From Deinandra increscens subsp. villosa (lineage: Eukaryota > Streptophyta > Magnoliopsida > Asterales > Asteraceae), in contig JBCNJP010000020.1 of assembly GCA_039602395.1 (NCBI GenBank), positions 23,972,483-24,036,482 on the forward strand: DNA of 64,000 nt, in the 5' to 3' direction. Of this stretch, positions 12,001-24,200 are shown piece after piece. The notes beneath the pieces are model-generated. The model worked only from the letters and a program-made list of their open reading frames with translations, was not told the origin of the DNA and did no database searches. Both the position numbers and the translations under genes were made by a program. How positions within the stretch are numbered: position 1 is the first letter of the stretch; every line of letters begins with the position of its first letter.

Positions 12001-12618
12001 TTTGTATATATCTACAGTGCAGTATTGTTCTTGTTTGATGCAATCATATTTAAATTGAAATAAAATTAGACACCACTGTTATTATATTTCTATAAACTAA
12101 AGACACATTATATATATTATCAAGGCAAAGCTGCTTCAAACTTTGTAAGACAGAAGTAACGAATGTATAAATTGACGAGCAATAATACATTCTCACTTTT
12201 TACATAGAAAGAAACAGAAATGGAATAAGTGCTTACCAGAAACAAAATCATCAAGAGATGGAAAGATTTCTGAAGACAACTTTGTGGAATTCTGAGCCTT
12301 GGCCTCGGAAATCAAGTAAGCATAATCTGCACCTTTACTTTTAGGCACGACAGCATCACCACCCTGTTGACTAGCTTGACCATCTAGCATGGGATCATCA
12401 TCTTTATCCTCATATCGGTCCCAATTATTAGATGCGAGTGCAATAGGGCCTGCCCGAGTTTTTTCTTTAACAGCAGTCTTCCCTAGAGCCTTATTATCTG
12501 TGCCAGGGGGGACTACAGAAGAAGTAGTAGCACCTTTTACCTTTTGATTTGGATGATGCTTCTTATGATGATGCAGAGAATGTGCTCTCTTAGATTTTGC
12601 TAGTGATTTTGTATCCAT
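9080..12618 (-). CDS. Unrecognised plant protein, four coding exons, last exon frame-broken
   Basis: Exons read from splice sites: 12618-12237, 11675-11566, 9714-9610 and 9381 onward. Exons 1-3 join cleanly in frame (382+110+105 bases). The product starts MDTKSLAKSKRAHSLHHHKKHH, a basic His-rich head, followed by a conserved-looking NNWDRYED block, a VPKSKGADYAYLISEAKAQ block and a helical ASFLSLNMHALAEQLAKIDL segment. I cannot assign a function; it looks like a plant protein of unknown role, perhaps nuclear from its basic N-terminus. In exon 4 the spliced frame hits a stop at 9265-9267 (237 residues in all). A different frame continues with an acidic tail containing ELDILLDSFDDV and FDIDGELDDLLKE to a stop at 9080-9082. 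The join lies somewhere in 9267-9345, near a CAC/CCA repeat. A 5' UTR intron is likely at 12667-12851. The frame change may be a mutation, an assembly error or a missed splice. Confidence 0.68.
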
Positions 12619-12928
12619 GAAGATGATGCTGATTTAATGTTGTTTTGGAAACTAGGCAATAGATCTCTAAGAAAAAGAAGAAAATATCATTTTGAGAAAA
12701 TAACTTCTATTTGTTCTGGGAGCAATGCAAAATTAAAATTACATAAACCCTAGTTATACCAATAGCAGATCCAGATGAAGATGAACAACACCTAGCATTA
12801 ATTAATTTGGGGGAGACGAAGCAAGCAAGATGATACGTGACAAATACGTACCTAAGAAGACCGCCGGAGGCTCGAAGGAGGCAGGCGCCGTTGCCGGAGG
12901 AAGAGGCTGAGAGAGGCGAGAGGAGGCG

Positions 12929-13136
12929 GTGTGGTTCAGAGAGGTCGCTAGTACATTCATGTCTCACAAAAGATAGTTCGGACCATCACATAAAACTATT
13001 CATCTCATTCGGGTCACACCGAATAGGAAAACAGGGCAAAGCTCAACAGGGCCCGAACATACAATTCGGCATCTTACAAACATTAATGACATTACCCGTA
13101 ATAGATACCGACATAGTGTGGTTCAGAGAGGTCGCT
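12929..13136 (+). repeat. Exact 21-base direct repeat flanking 166 bases
   Basis: The same 21 bases (starting GTGTGGTTCAG, ending GGTCGCT) occur at 12929-12949 and 13116-13136. The first copy lies near the transcription start of the minus-strand gene at 9080-12618. The enclosed 166 bases have no poly(A) or inverted ends. It may be an insertion with a long target duplication, or a repair-derived duplication. Confidence 0.75.
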
Positions 13137-13264
13137 CAGATCTGCACATCACCAAATTTGACAACACATTAACGAGATAACGAGACAAAGAGTATGCATT
13201 TTAAATACAACCCAACTAAACTTCCAGGTTTAGTTCATAGTTGTCGAAAATTAACGTACAAGAC

Positions 13265-13909
13265 TCAAGTTACTACACAGGAAAGACGGGCAACGAGCTG
13301 CGGCGTCAGCCCTTTTTGAATAGCAAACCCTATACATATGAAAATAACATTCTTTAATCTAGAGTTTACGATGTTCCCATACATGACTTTCTGGATCCGC
13401 CGCAACATGGAAGCCGCCGCGTACTCGAGATGCCCAAATGTATCAAAAGCGACGGAAACAAACACATGTTGATTTTCGATGCACGCTTTCTCGTGTTTGT
13501 TCACCTTTCCCGCCGCCGCTCTAGATGCCACCTGGCCCGCCACAAAGGTACTGGCCCTCAGCCCCACAAGGGGAGAGACCCCCGTTAAATCGACACAGGC
13601 ATGCTTCCCATTCTGCCACCCAAAAACAAGTATGTCAGCAGACCTGAGGGTTGAGCGTCCATCCAAGGGGTCTGACAGAAAGTTAACAGTAGCTTCTCCT
13701 GGATTCCGGCCCGCCGGAAATGTCAAACAGAACGTCAGCAGGCTAGGGTTGAGCGCCCATCCAGGGCCGAAAGTTAACAGGACTTCCTTCCTGGCCGATA
13801 TTCCGGCCCGCCGGAAAATGTCAAACAGAACGTCCCGAACCGTATCGTGTCGATATTTAAACCCCGAGAGCTCTTTGCAGTGGACGACGTGCTCCCCAAA
13901 CGAATCCAT
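13265..13909 (-). CDS. Retroelement-derived protein fragment (reverse-transcriptase C-terminal tail type)
   Basis: A 214-residue open frame resembling the C-terminal region seen after reverse transcriptase in many plant retroelement-like proteins. Visible blocks are SFGEHVVHCKELSGFKYRHDTVRD, LRSADILVFGWQNGKHACVDLTGVSP, KHEKACIENQHVFVSVAFDTFG and the end FAIQKGLTPQLVARL. The HxxHC-like start and the ADILVFGW/CVDLTGVSP core are the best family marks. Its reverse transcriptase is missing, so this is a fragment. A tandem duplication of about 98 bases (13637-13832) adds roughly 30 residues (GPGWALNPSLLTFCLTFPAG and neighbours) in a shifted frame without a stop. It is more GC-rich than its surroundings. 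Probably not a host gene. Confidence 0.6.
   Translation of the reverse strand: MDSFGEHVVHCKELSGFKYRHDTVRDVLFDIFRRAGISARKEVLLTFGPGWALNPSLLTFCLTFPAGRNPGEATVNFLSDPLDGRSTLRSADILVFGWQNGKHACVDLTGVSPLVGLRASTFVAGQVASRAAAGKVNKHEKACIENQHVFVSVAFDTFGHLEYAAASMLRRIQKVMYGNIVNSRLKNVIFICIGFAIQKGLTPQLVARLSCVVT
13637..13832. repeat. ~98-base imperfect tandem duplication
   Basis: Two copies share GGTTGAGCG.CCATCCA, AAAGTTAACAG and ATTCCGGCCCGCCGGAAA, at offsets of 91-98 bases. The unit is not a multiple of three, so the two copies are read in different frames inside the 13265-13909 open frame. Confidence 0.82.
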
Positions 13910-14491
13910 AGACGCCTTATTACATATATTTGCAGTGGACGGAGCTCATTGAATTCCTACATACCTTACAAGACTTTATCCATATACAAATACTTATTAT
14001 CATGTCCAAGCTTGGTCACATGACACACTCATATCCTGTGATAAGTCTAACGGCGTTATTAGTTTGCAGATCTTATGTTCGCTAGTTATTTAAAAAAATC
14101 AAGCTCAAGTCCAATTATTGTAGTTGAGCTTGGTCCCTGATCTTGATCAATCCGGCCTTCTGGGATATACACCGATTCTCCAATAACGTTACATAATTTA
14201 AATTAAAAATAACATTCCCAATGAGTAGTAACTCCCCGACGTATACGTCAAGACTCAAACCAATAACCTTTAGTATAAGAAGTTATCGGGCTACCACTAA
14301 AACAAATGACCCTTGATAAATGAAAATAACATACAACATAAATAAAACTAAAACACAACAACATAATCTAAAAAAGATTACATATTTTGGAATAAAAATA
14401 AAAAACACGTTATTATTAAGTAGCTTTAATTAGAAGCCATAGAACAGCGGTCCACCACCGTCCCGGAGAATATAACCGGAGATATTCTCCA
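13910..14491. other. Spacer upstream of the SPX gene
   Basis: No coding region is supported. The last 100 bases are the likely SPX promoter, passing into a CT-rich leader (CTCCTCCTCC) at 14545-14610. Confidence 0.5.
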
Positions 14492-14522
14492 GAATATGCC
14501 TTTACTCTCCCTCCGCATATTC
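14492..14522 (+). promoter_or_regulatory. Two P1BS (PHR1-binding) elements upstream of the SPX gene
   Basis: GAATATGC (14492-14499) and GCATATTC (14515-14522) both fit the P1BS consensus GNATATNC and lie 108-138 bases before the start codon. PHR-type MYB factors bind this motif in phosphate-starvation genes, and SPX1/SPX2-class genes are known targets. The pair therefore suggests induction by low phosphate. They may lie in the core promoter or the early leader. Confidence 0.72.
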
Positions 14523-14629
14523 CCCCCTTTCCTTTCCCTCTTATATTCCTCCTCCTCCTCCTCCGCCCCCCCACAAATCACAATTCACTACTCATTCTCC
14601 TCCTCCTCCCAACAATCAATCAATCAATC

Positions 14630-16603
14630 ATGAAATTCGGTAAGAGTTTAAGCAATCAGATGGAGGAAACCCTCCCCGAATGGCGTGACAAGTTCCTCTC
14701 TTACAAAGAACTCAAGAAACAATTGAAGCTTATCAAATCCCCCGCCGCCGACGACGACGACGACTGTAACCGCCCAGCCAAGAGGACGCGGATGGCCGCC
14801 GGAGGTGGAGAGATGTCCAAGGAGGAGGTTGATTTCCTCCGGTTGTTGGAACAGGAAGTCGAGAAATTCAATTCGTTCTTCGTTGAGAAAGAGGAAGAGT
14901 ACATCATCAAATTGAAGGTACGCCGAGATCTGGATTCCGATTCTGTTATTAGTCATTATTCATTTGTTTGTTTGTAGCTACTTCAATTCGGATGAATTTC
15001 ACGCGAAACGCCTTCTATGATTCGTTAATTAGGTCATGTTTTTATCATTATCTGCAGCTGAATTTCATCATGTTGTTGTTTAATATATACTTACTGAGTT
15101 ACTGTTCTTATATATATCATCACTGGCTATTGGCGATCAATAATTTAGGAATCCTGTTTAGAATTGCATGAGCTACCATGAACTTCTCTATGAATATGAT
15201 CTAGATACAGGCCTGATAATCCCCTCCTATTGATTTAAAACCTTAGCCTTACGCGCTTGCATGTGGGCCCTACACGTGTTCACGTGGGCCCCACGCGCAT
15301 GCACAAGGTAACACACTCGTAGGCGGTCGTAAAGTAAAGACGCCTTACGCGCTTGCTTAACGTGGGCCCGACATGTGTCCACGTGGGCCCTAGGCGTGTC
15401 CACGCGGCGTATGCCCATGCACGAGGTCAATACACTTGTAGACATGGTCTAGGGTCGTAAAGGCGCCTTACGCGCTTGCTTGCATGTAGGCCCTACGCGT
15501 GTCCATGTGGGCCATACGCAAATGCACAGGGGCCGAATGCCCATGCACGAGGTCAATACACTCGTAGACATGGTCTATGTCTATATACGGCCGTATATAG
15601 ACGTTCAAATCAACTCCTCTATACGGCCGTATAAATGAGTGGATTCAATCGAATCTATTGATGTGATAGGCTGATAGATAGTAGAGGGTGTGCAACTGTG
15701 GGTATGGAGGAGAAACTTCCAAAAAAAAAGTTGTTTTTCTGTCGCAGAGTTTGAAAAGAGGACTTCACTGTAGAAAGATTTTTTAATGTTATAAAGTTAA
15801 ACACCATAAACAGCCCCTCAATACATTGAACTGAAGTGATGGAGATGAATATAAGTCAAATTTTGACTTTTGAAAACAGTATTTGTTTAGTCAAGATTTA
15901 ATTGTAATCAAGCACATTTCTTTCTGCTTTTGGCATTCAGGAATTTCAGGATAGTGTTATGAAAGCTAACGATTCGAACGAGGAGATGATGAAGATACGA
16001 AAAGAAATAGTCGATTTCCATGGCGAGATGGTTTTGTTAGAGAATTACAGTGCCCTCAACTACACTGGTATATGTTGCTTATCTTAATCTCTCTTGTAAA
16101 TTCAAAGTTAGAATACGGTGTTATTGACATTTAGTCTTTTGCTTCATATAGGGATCGTAAAAATACTAAAGAAATACGACAAAAGAACAGGAGCGCTCCT
16201 TCGTTTACCTTTCATTCAAAAAGTCCTGCAACAACCATTCTTCGCCACAGACTTGCTTTACAAGTTAGTGAAGGCATGTGAGGCGATGCTAGACCGCCAC
16301 TTCCCACTTACGGGACCAATGCCTCCATCTCACGAAGCTGGCAGTGATGCTGGTTGCGGCGGTGAGGGACCCACCACCAGTGCAGCCGGCAGTAGCGAGG
16401 CACCATTGAAAGCTAAAGAACTTGCTGAGCTGGAGTACATGAAAAGCTTGTACACTAAAAGTACCATTTCGGCTTTGAGGGCTTTGAAGGAAATAAGAAG
16501 CAAAAGCTCGACAGTTAGTGTCTTCTCGTTACCTCCTTTGCAAGTAAGCGGAATCGAGGAACCTTGGAATAAGCCTCCTCTTCATGAGCAACTTGCAAAA
16601 TAA
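14630..16603 (+). CDS. SPX domain protein (SPX1/SPX2-like phosphate sensor)
   Basis: Three exons: 14630-14917, 15941-16067 and 16152-16603, giving 288 residues with consensus splice sites and correct phases. The protein is a stand-alone SPX domain, with start MKFGKSLSNQMEETLPEWRD and the KFLSYKELKK helix, then an acidic Asp run and an RPAKRTR segment, the VDFLRLLEQEVEKFNSFF helix, the LENYSALNYTG turn and the lysine-rich IVKILKKYDKRTG helix. The last is part of the known inositol-pyrophosphate-binding surface. Proteins of this class bind inositol pyrophosphates when phosphate is ample and hold PHR transcription factors inactive in the nucleus. There is no EXS, MFS or RING domain, which separates it from PHO1, SPX-MFS and NLA. 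The tail after about residue 190 is Gly/Ser-rich, then helical. Two P1BS sites upstream fit feedback by PHR. I cannot separate SPX1 from SPX2. Confidence 0.93.
15247..15602 (+). repeat. GC-rich minisatellite and 24-base palindrome in SPX intron 1
   Basis: Three diverged copies begin at 15247, 15343 and 15466 with CCTTACGCGCTTGC, each followed by GTGGGCCC/CACGTGGGCC blocks and ACACTCGTAG; units are about 96-123 bases. The array is strikingly GC-rich inside an AT-rich intron. It ends in a perfect 24-base palindrome (15579-15602, centre ACGG|CCGT), and a second TATACGGCCGTATA palindrome follows near 15618. CACGTG and GGGCCC motifs recur in it. Confidence 0.85.
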
Positions 16604-16922
16604 CATGAATGATAAGTTATATGTAGTCTGTTTCACATTGTATGCACAATGGTGCTTTGTACTAGATGCTAACTATGTCTGTAAGATACATACATCATGA
16701 TGTTGATTAACCAAAAAGATGATTTTAAACCCTTTTGTATCAATGAAGCTATGCCATATTTTGGTGTTTGTGTAAAAAGGCTTAACTATTATAAGCATCT
16801 TGATGGTACTAATGTGTTCAAATATGATTACCAAGGTTATACGGTTAATATAAAACTTAAGTTGTATACACTAAAATACATGGGTTATTATTGTTGTTAA
16901 ATTGGACACCACACAAAAAACT

Positions 16923-17361
16923 AGGGGTGCATACGAGCCAAACTACTCGTAAGCTACTCGAGATCAGATCGATATAAAACTCGAAACGAGTCTGAGCCTT
17001 AATGAACCCAAGCCGAGCTCAAACTTTAAAATAGGGCTCGTTTAATAAACAAACTCGAACCCGAGCTTTACATAACAAGCTCAAGCCTGGCTCACTAGCC
17101 TTTTCAAGCCTATTATTTATATAAATATATGATAAAATAAGTAAATAATGTGTTATTTTCTATATAAAAAGTATAATTTTAAATATATACAAATTTAATT
17201 ATAATAATATTATAAATAAATAAATATAGATAATAAACACACAGAGCTCACGAGCTTAAATAATCACGAGTCAAGTTCAAGCTTCAGAACTAAAGCTCGA
17301 GTCAAGCCGAAGCTCGAGCCTGAGCCTACACGAGCTCAGGCTCCGCTCATTTGTCACCCAT
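16923..17361. mobile_element. Degenerate inverted-repeat element rich in GAGCTCGAG motifs
   Basis: The left end GGGTGCATACGAGCC and the right end GCTCATTTGTCACCC are imperfect inverted repeats. The interior is full of GAGCTC and CTCGAG motifs. A diverged relative seems to lie at about 44360-44470 (CTTGCTCGAGC, CTCGAGCTC, GTACACCCC). It probably lies just past the SPX 3' end. Confidence 0.5.
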
Positions 17362-17642
17362 ACGACCAAATAGACTGGGTTTATAAGCATTCAATTCTGC
17401 GGAAGTGAATCTTACGTTGGTTAAAATAATCTGACACCCAATGTTCGAAAATCACATTTTACAGTACAAAGAAAATACTAGTAGTTAGTTAATGATTCTG
17501 AACATGGTTCTGACATTTAAAAATGAGGTACAAAGAGAATATACACACACTAACATGATACAAGAACTAAATTGAATTCAATCGAAACACCAGCCAGAAT
17601 GCCTAAAAGACAATATAAGATCTTTTGATAAATCCATCAGTC

Positions 17643-18181
17643 TCACAATACTAAGTTTTGAATGGTTAGTTCCCTCAAGGAAGTAGCTAATCTCTGGAAC
17701 ACCTTCAGGTTGTGACCCACTTTATCCTAAACCACAATCACACAACACAATTAGATTATCATATATATATATATATATTATCATTATAAAAACTTGAGAT
17801 TCTAACCAATCATACCTCTCTTAGCAGTTCAAGTCTTTCCAAAATGGGAAGGAGCTTTGAGCAAAATGAATCCAAGTCTTCTCCACCTTGTTTAGAATCA
17901 GATAATGGGCTACTAACATGACATTAAGAAGAAAAGTCAAAACATAGTTTAATCATAATAATGCTAGAAAAGGAAAAGGAAGATATTAAATCTTGGACCA
18001 AACCTGTTCTGAAAATGGATAAGAAAAATGTTGAGCAAGTTCTCTGCGAGCAGAAGCACCAGACCGATAAGCCGGTCAATGTTTCCTGCCACCCGACACA
18101 ACTCCACCATCGCGATGTACCTCCTGCATCTCAAGTCAAGTTGTCCAAAACCATCAAATACCATGTCAAAGAATAAAAATA

Positions 18182-18223
<42 letters not shown>

Positions 18224-21200
18224 TTGGTACCTTTTCTGAATGTTGTCTGATGATGCAACTTGATCTTCAAGAGCACACATTTTGATAATTTCGTCCACCT
18301 CTTGTCGTGCAAGTTCATTTATGTCCTGAATCTGGAAGACAAAAACAAACTCAGCATGATCATGTTTGGGGGTGTCCATAAACCATTGAACCAACTTCTT
18401 TAACTATTATACATGAAAATTAAATCATAACTATTATTACATATAAAATACAAATTTGATAGAGCATAGTTAAAGTTATAACTTTGACTATTCGATCAAA
18501 TTTGTATTTTGTATGTAATAATAATAGATAGGATTTAATTTTCATGTATAATAGTTAAAGAAGTTATAACTTTGACTATTCTATCAAATTTGTATTTTGT
18601 ATAGATAGGTAATAATTAAAGAAGCTATAACTTTATCTATGTCCAGAATCAAAGCAAGTTGATCGGTTGGCTGGTTTGAGATTTATATGGTTGGGTTTAC
18701 AGTTTAGAAACCGCCTTAATGTTAAGGTTCACAGTTTGGAACTTGAAAGCGGCTGTCACTTCATTATTTTTTTATTTTGAATTTTGCAACATGCGGTTAT
18801 GCATATGTATTGAATAATAGTCATGAACCATCTTTATTGTATTTAAAAACCTAATACAAACTAACTATTTTCAAGAAAAACCTCGGTTCCGCCCAAACCT
18901 AATCGATATGGTGGGTCCGGCCAACCGAACAACCATGCCCGTTTACTTTACCGTTTTCAAAACTACGGTTAGTGGCTTGGCCCAATCTTTTTTTTTTTTG
19001 GGTCAAAACGCAGTCTAACCAGACTCTGAACACCACTAACTCACATGGGGAATTGACACTAATACTGAAATACGAAGAATAGCGACCTTGTTAAGCATTA
19101 AAGATTTTTCCTCGGCCGCGTTTTCAAGAGCAGTGGTGACGGTGTTCAGAAGATAACCAAGTAAACTTAATGTAGGTTGCTGCTGTCCCGCTGGCGCACT
19201 ATAATTAGTTGAATTGTTGGAAACCTGGTCATATCATTGTGGTCAGCCATTCAATTTTTTTAATGAATGATCAAGAAAATAGTATATACACACCTGAAGT
19301 CTTAAAGATTTCCTTTTAACAAGAAGATATAGATAAGAACTCAGGCTAAAGCATAGACGAAATGCACTTAATTCCGACTTCTTCTGTTTCTGGAGATCCT
19401 TTTGTTGATAGAAGAAAACTATATTAGAAATTCTGTTACCAATAACACTTAGTTTTAAAGATGCTACTAATACAACTTACTGATTGAGTGGAAGAAAGAA
19501 ATGCTGAGTCACGTGAGAAAAGAGTGTGCATTAATCCAAAAAGTCCTTGAACAAAACCGTATTCAGCCCCTTCCTCATACGGCCAAACCTATTCAGTAAA
19601 ACACCAAAAATAAAATTGAGGAAAAGTGAGTCAAATGGGTCGAAAGATCGTAATGTTAAAAGTTATACTATTATTGGAGGAAAATATTTAGACCCGCTAG
19701 TTATCTAAAATAAGAAGAAAGTGTTTTGGGTCAACCCGACCTAGCTCAAGTCAACCTGAACAAAAAATTGCCTATCTTGAATTCTTGACCATTACCCAAC
19801 CAACCGACCCACCCATTTTGAGAACATAGTAAAATGAAAATTTGGAAATTACAAACCTTGCTAAGTATACCAACAACAAGATTCATCTGTTCCATTGCAA
19901 ATTCATCAGCATCAGAAACATCTTGATGAAGAACTTGACTGAAAAGTAGTTGATGACTTTTGACAAAGTCGATGACTTCACGAACAATTTTATTCTTCAC
20001 CTAAAAAAAATAAAACGAACTAGGTTAATGCTTGCATGAAAAAGAATAAAATTTATAGATTCTACCAAGCCTCCTAAAAATCACAACTTTACCTCAAAAA
20101 ACTCAGATGTTTCAACCAACGAGGTCAAAGAAAACACCAATCGAAGTGATGGAGAAACCACGGTTCTTTGTCTATGAATATCAGCAAATGAATCTTTCCC
20201 AAAACTAGTGTCAAATCGCCTTAGGTTACCCTGTGTGAAAAAAAGAAAAAAAAAAGACTACAATTTATCACACATCTTTTTAACAAAAGTTAAAGCAGAA
20301 AAAAGGCATTAAAAATTTACCTTGATTTGGATGTTTTGCCTCATGCATGAAGAAATATGCTCAAATGCGCCCATGGAGAATAGAACCTGAGCTCCTGATT
20401 TACCATATTTGTGGCTAATTCTCAATAGTAAAGCAAGTTCTCCCTCAAGAGCACAGAGACGTTGTAATGGATCTATAGAATGCGTGTTAACCTATAGATG
20501 AAAACAATATAAAATATTAGTTTATTAAAATAAACAAAAAGGAAGGCAGTAACACAGACATGAAAACTGCATGCACATGTCATAACAAACCTGGTATGAA
20601 ACATTGCTGATACTCATGAGGCATGACTTCAGAAAGCCTCTACTTTGAAGCTGACTTAAGAAAAATTTCTCATGGTCTATACATATCAATGCATCCAGAA
20701 CAAAGAGTGCCATTATCTTTCCAGATTCACTTCCTTGAGTTGCATCTTTAATGACCTACATATCAGTGGAATTGAGTGCCAAGCGAGACGCCATTAATAA
20801 TAGTCGTAATAAAAATAATAGCAGGAACAATATTTATAATAATAATGATATTGTATGTATGGATGTAAAGTAAGAAACGGACAAAATCTAAAATTGATTG
20901 GGCTTCTTTTCTTATGATAGATAAGTTTGCACGTGCCAGCTCAGCTTGATCATGATCAATCTGGAAAATTGTAAAATAAATTTGTGATCAATCAATAAAC
21001 CCACAATTACGTTAAGATCAAATATACAAATGTGCCACCTTCTCGAGATCTAAATCTCCATTTTCTTGCTCATCAACCAATAACGATTGAAGAATGGTAG
21101 TAGGGACATCTGGATCAAGTATGTGCTGACAGTACTGGAAGTAGCTTAAAAGCAAAGTGTACTGTCTAAAATTTAGAGATATTAACGAGAGTCAGACATT

Positions 21201-24200
21201 ACATAAAATATTATTAGGGGAAAAAGAGCAAAAACTACGTAATTAAAATAATATACCGTCTCCTTAATGCTTCTGAGGTATCATGTCTCAAGATTGCAAT
21301 TATGATCTTATAAAGGATGGAGTGACATGCACCATTAGACATTCGTTTTGTCGTAATAACATCAAGACATGTCACAGTGTCAGAGTTCAACACACTTGGG
21401 CTGATAAATCTCTCGTCACGTAGTTTTGCCATGCATGTAATCGATACCTTGAAAACAGAAACAAATCCCCTAAATCATTGAAAAATAAAACGAACAATCA
21501 CAGGTTAATTAATTAATTTTTTCAAATACCTGAGTTAACATGAGTGACATCTTTAATGAACAATCTGGAGAGCTAGAAGCATTTAAAGATGCATCAAGCA
21601 ACTGAAACAATACTTCAGATCGATTTTCCATAGAGGATAATCTTCTTGAAGCTGAAATCTGACAAACAGGTGATATAAAAACATTATTAAATCAGATTGA
21701 AGTGTCAGCAAAAATATACAGAAATAAAACAATGGATATTTTACCTCAACAATTTGTGACCATCCTGTTAACATATGGAGTTGAGCAGCTTGTTCTTCTA
21801 GGTTTTTGTTGTGTTTATATGTCAATCGAAGTAATTCTTGAACAGTGTTTTTTACTTCATTGAGTTCAACTTCACTACCAAAGGAACTCAGCTGTGGATT
21901 GTCAAAATTGCACTTCTGCAAAAGAAAAATAAGAAGAAAATTAAATAATACTCAATATATAAAAGTCAAAGTCAACAAAGATGAAAACAAAACTATATAC
22001 CTGCCAAAGTGCGTCTCGGAATAAATTTAGGTCAATTAACCGATCACCTCGTTCTGAGTAGTAATAGACACCTCCTTTTTCATGAGTTGTTGGATTCCCA
22101 AGTATATCATCTACCTGGTAAAAAAGAATTCAATCATACTTTAAGGCTAAGTAAATGACAGAAAAGCTGTAATGGAAACCTAGAGAATAAGTCGTGGATT
22201 ACCATTGGTCCAAATTTTGTGTGGGAAAGAACCTCAGAATGTTTCATTGTTGTATCAGGAGACCTAAACTGGATTATTTCAAGCAATTCTAGTACCTGAA
22301 AGAAGTTGAAATGTGATATAGATTAAAATGCTAGTCATAACAAAGCCCAACAAGTGCTATAATAATAATAATAAAAAATAATAACAATAGGAATGATAGA
22401 AAAGTAACAATAATAATAAAGGAAAAATAGATAATATACCTTACTCCTAATGGCTATGTTTGCAGTATCTTCAGGACTACTGTGAAGTAAAAGTAAATTG
22501 TTGTCACTGTAATATTCTGTTTCACCTTGACCAAAAAGATTCGCAATAATGGTGTGACACGCTTCTCGATGGCTAGATGATGTTATATTGCCCGTGTGTA
22601 ATTCAAGAGCTAAAAGCTTCAACAACCATGCTCTCTGAACCAATGAAAGTTTATCAGTCAAAATATCAAACAAAAAAATTCTGACAGCCATCTAAAATAC
22701 ATATGGGCAATTAATGATTGCTTAGTATCTTGAGCTGAAGAATCAAGTTTTATTTAACTTTCTTATTTACAGCAATAAGCACAAAGAAGTTGGTAAAACC
22801 TGATGCAGAGAGCTGATTCGAAGTGGCTGAGTTATATTTCTTTTTGGAAGTGGGGCAACACCAATATTATCCAGATGCTGTTTGTAATAGAACCAAGGGT
22901 AAAATAGTCAATTTCACAGAACATGTACGTAAAGTTCCACTTTTAAGTTAAAAAGTTGTACCTTGACAAAAAATTGATACTTTTTGGTACTAAGCAGATC
23001 AACGGTAGGGCCACTTGTGACTGGATCTGAACATAATTCATAGAACAGCTGCAGAAGAATACAACTTATATTCCTAAGTAACAAAGAAAAGGATTTAGAA
23101 GATATCCAAAATTAAAGGGGGCTACATTACCTGAAATCCAAACTCATGAAGCAAGTAACTAACATCGGGCTTTGGTAATGTTTCGAGAATATCAAGAATC
23201 ACCTTCAAACAACTGACATGACAAATATAACAAAATAATGCATCACATATCACATATAAGGTAATATACAGAGATTAAAATTTTAAAAATAACTAACTAG
23301 CAATTTATTATAAACTTACCTGTAGTTAAATTTTGGCTGTAACACTGTCCTCTCTACAGGGGAATCAAGATCAAACTTCAGCAAGAAATGTGTTATGTTG
23401 GGGGCTGGGCGACTAACGTTATCAATGAGAAGCTGCAACGTGGAAGAAAAATATAAAAACTCAGAATATGAATGCCACGTCCTCATGAGAACAACAAAGC
23501 AAGGGCAAAAACACTAACTTGCATAATGAGCACACCCGAATCATCACAGCTGTTTTCTATAATTTGAGACCCTTCTGAGCTTAGTTCAAGACAAGCAGCA
23601 TAATCTTCAACCAGAAGGCCAGCTGAGTTGGACTTTAGTACTATCGGTACAAGCCCAACTATGCGATAACTGTCACATGAAAAGACAAGGCCGTTCTTAA
23701 ATCTTAAGTTAAAAATATAAATGGAACCAATGGATGGATAAGATGGGTTGGATAACTAGTCAAAACAGGTCATTTCTACTGCTGGTAGAATCAGGGTGGG
23801 TCAGTTGAACTGGCCCGCAAACACTAGCTTGTGTTTTCTTTGTTTAGTTTAAATAATCAGTGAGTTAATACGATAAAGAAAAATATATATTTCAAAGGTT
23901 TTCTTTGTTCAGTTTAAAACTTTAAATTAATAATCTATTCTTTTTTATAAAATAGTTTCAAAGGTTTTACACATTTCGAATAACTTTGGGTGATCTTCAC
24001 CATGTTTCATTTTAACTCATTGTTTCCCATTTAACCGTTAGATAAAAAGTAAAACACAAATAACCATTTACACATAATTGGTCAAAGTTGACACTTCTAG
24101 TACAAAAATATACGAGTTACATCATCCAACACTATGGAATTTATGTCCCATGGAGTTGATGGTAAAATAAAAGCTAGATATAACGAATAGTAGGCTATAC

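Noticed and set aside
13479..13952. 157-codon plus-strand frame over the retroelement fragment
   Set aside because: Antisense shadow of the 13265-13909 frame, which has family-like blocks; this strand has none.
14648..14956. Two minus-strand frames opposite SPX exon 1
   Set aside because: Shadows of the SPX coding exon.
16697..16900. 67-codon plus-strand frame after the SPX gene
   Set aside because: Lies in the likely 3' UTR, with no known domain and AT-driven composition.
18131..18394. Frames with poly-His or poly-Asp across the GAT repeat
   Set aside because: Microsatellite translation; the region is a NUP205 intron and exon.
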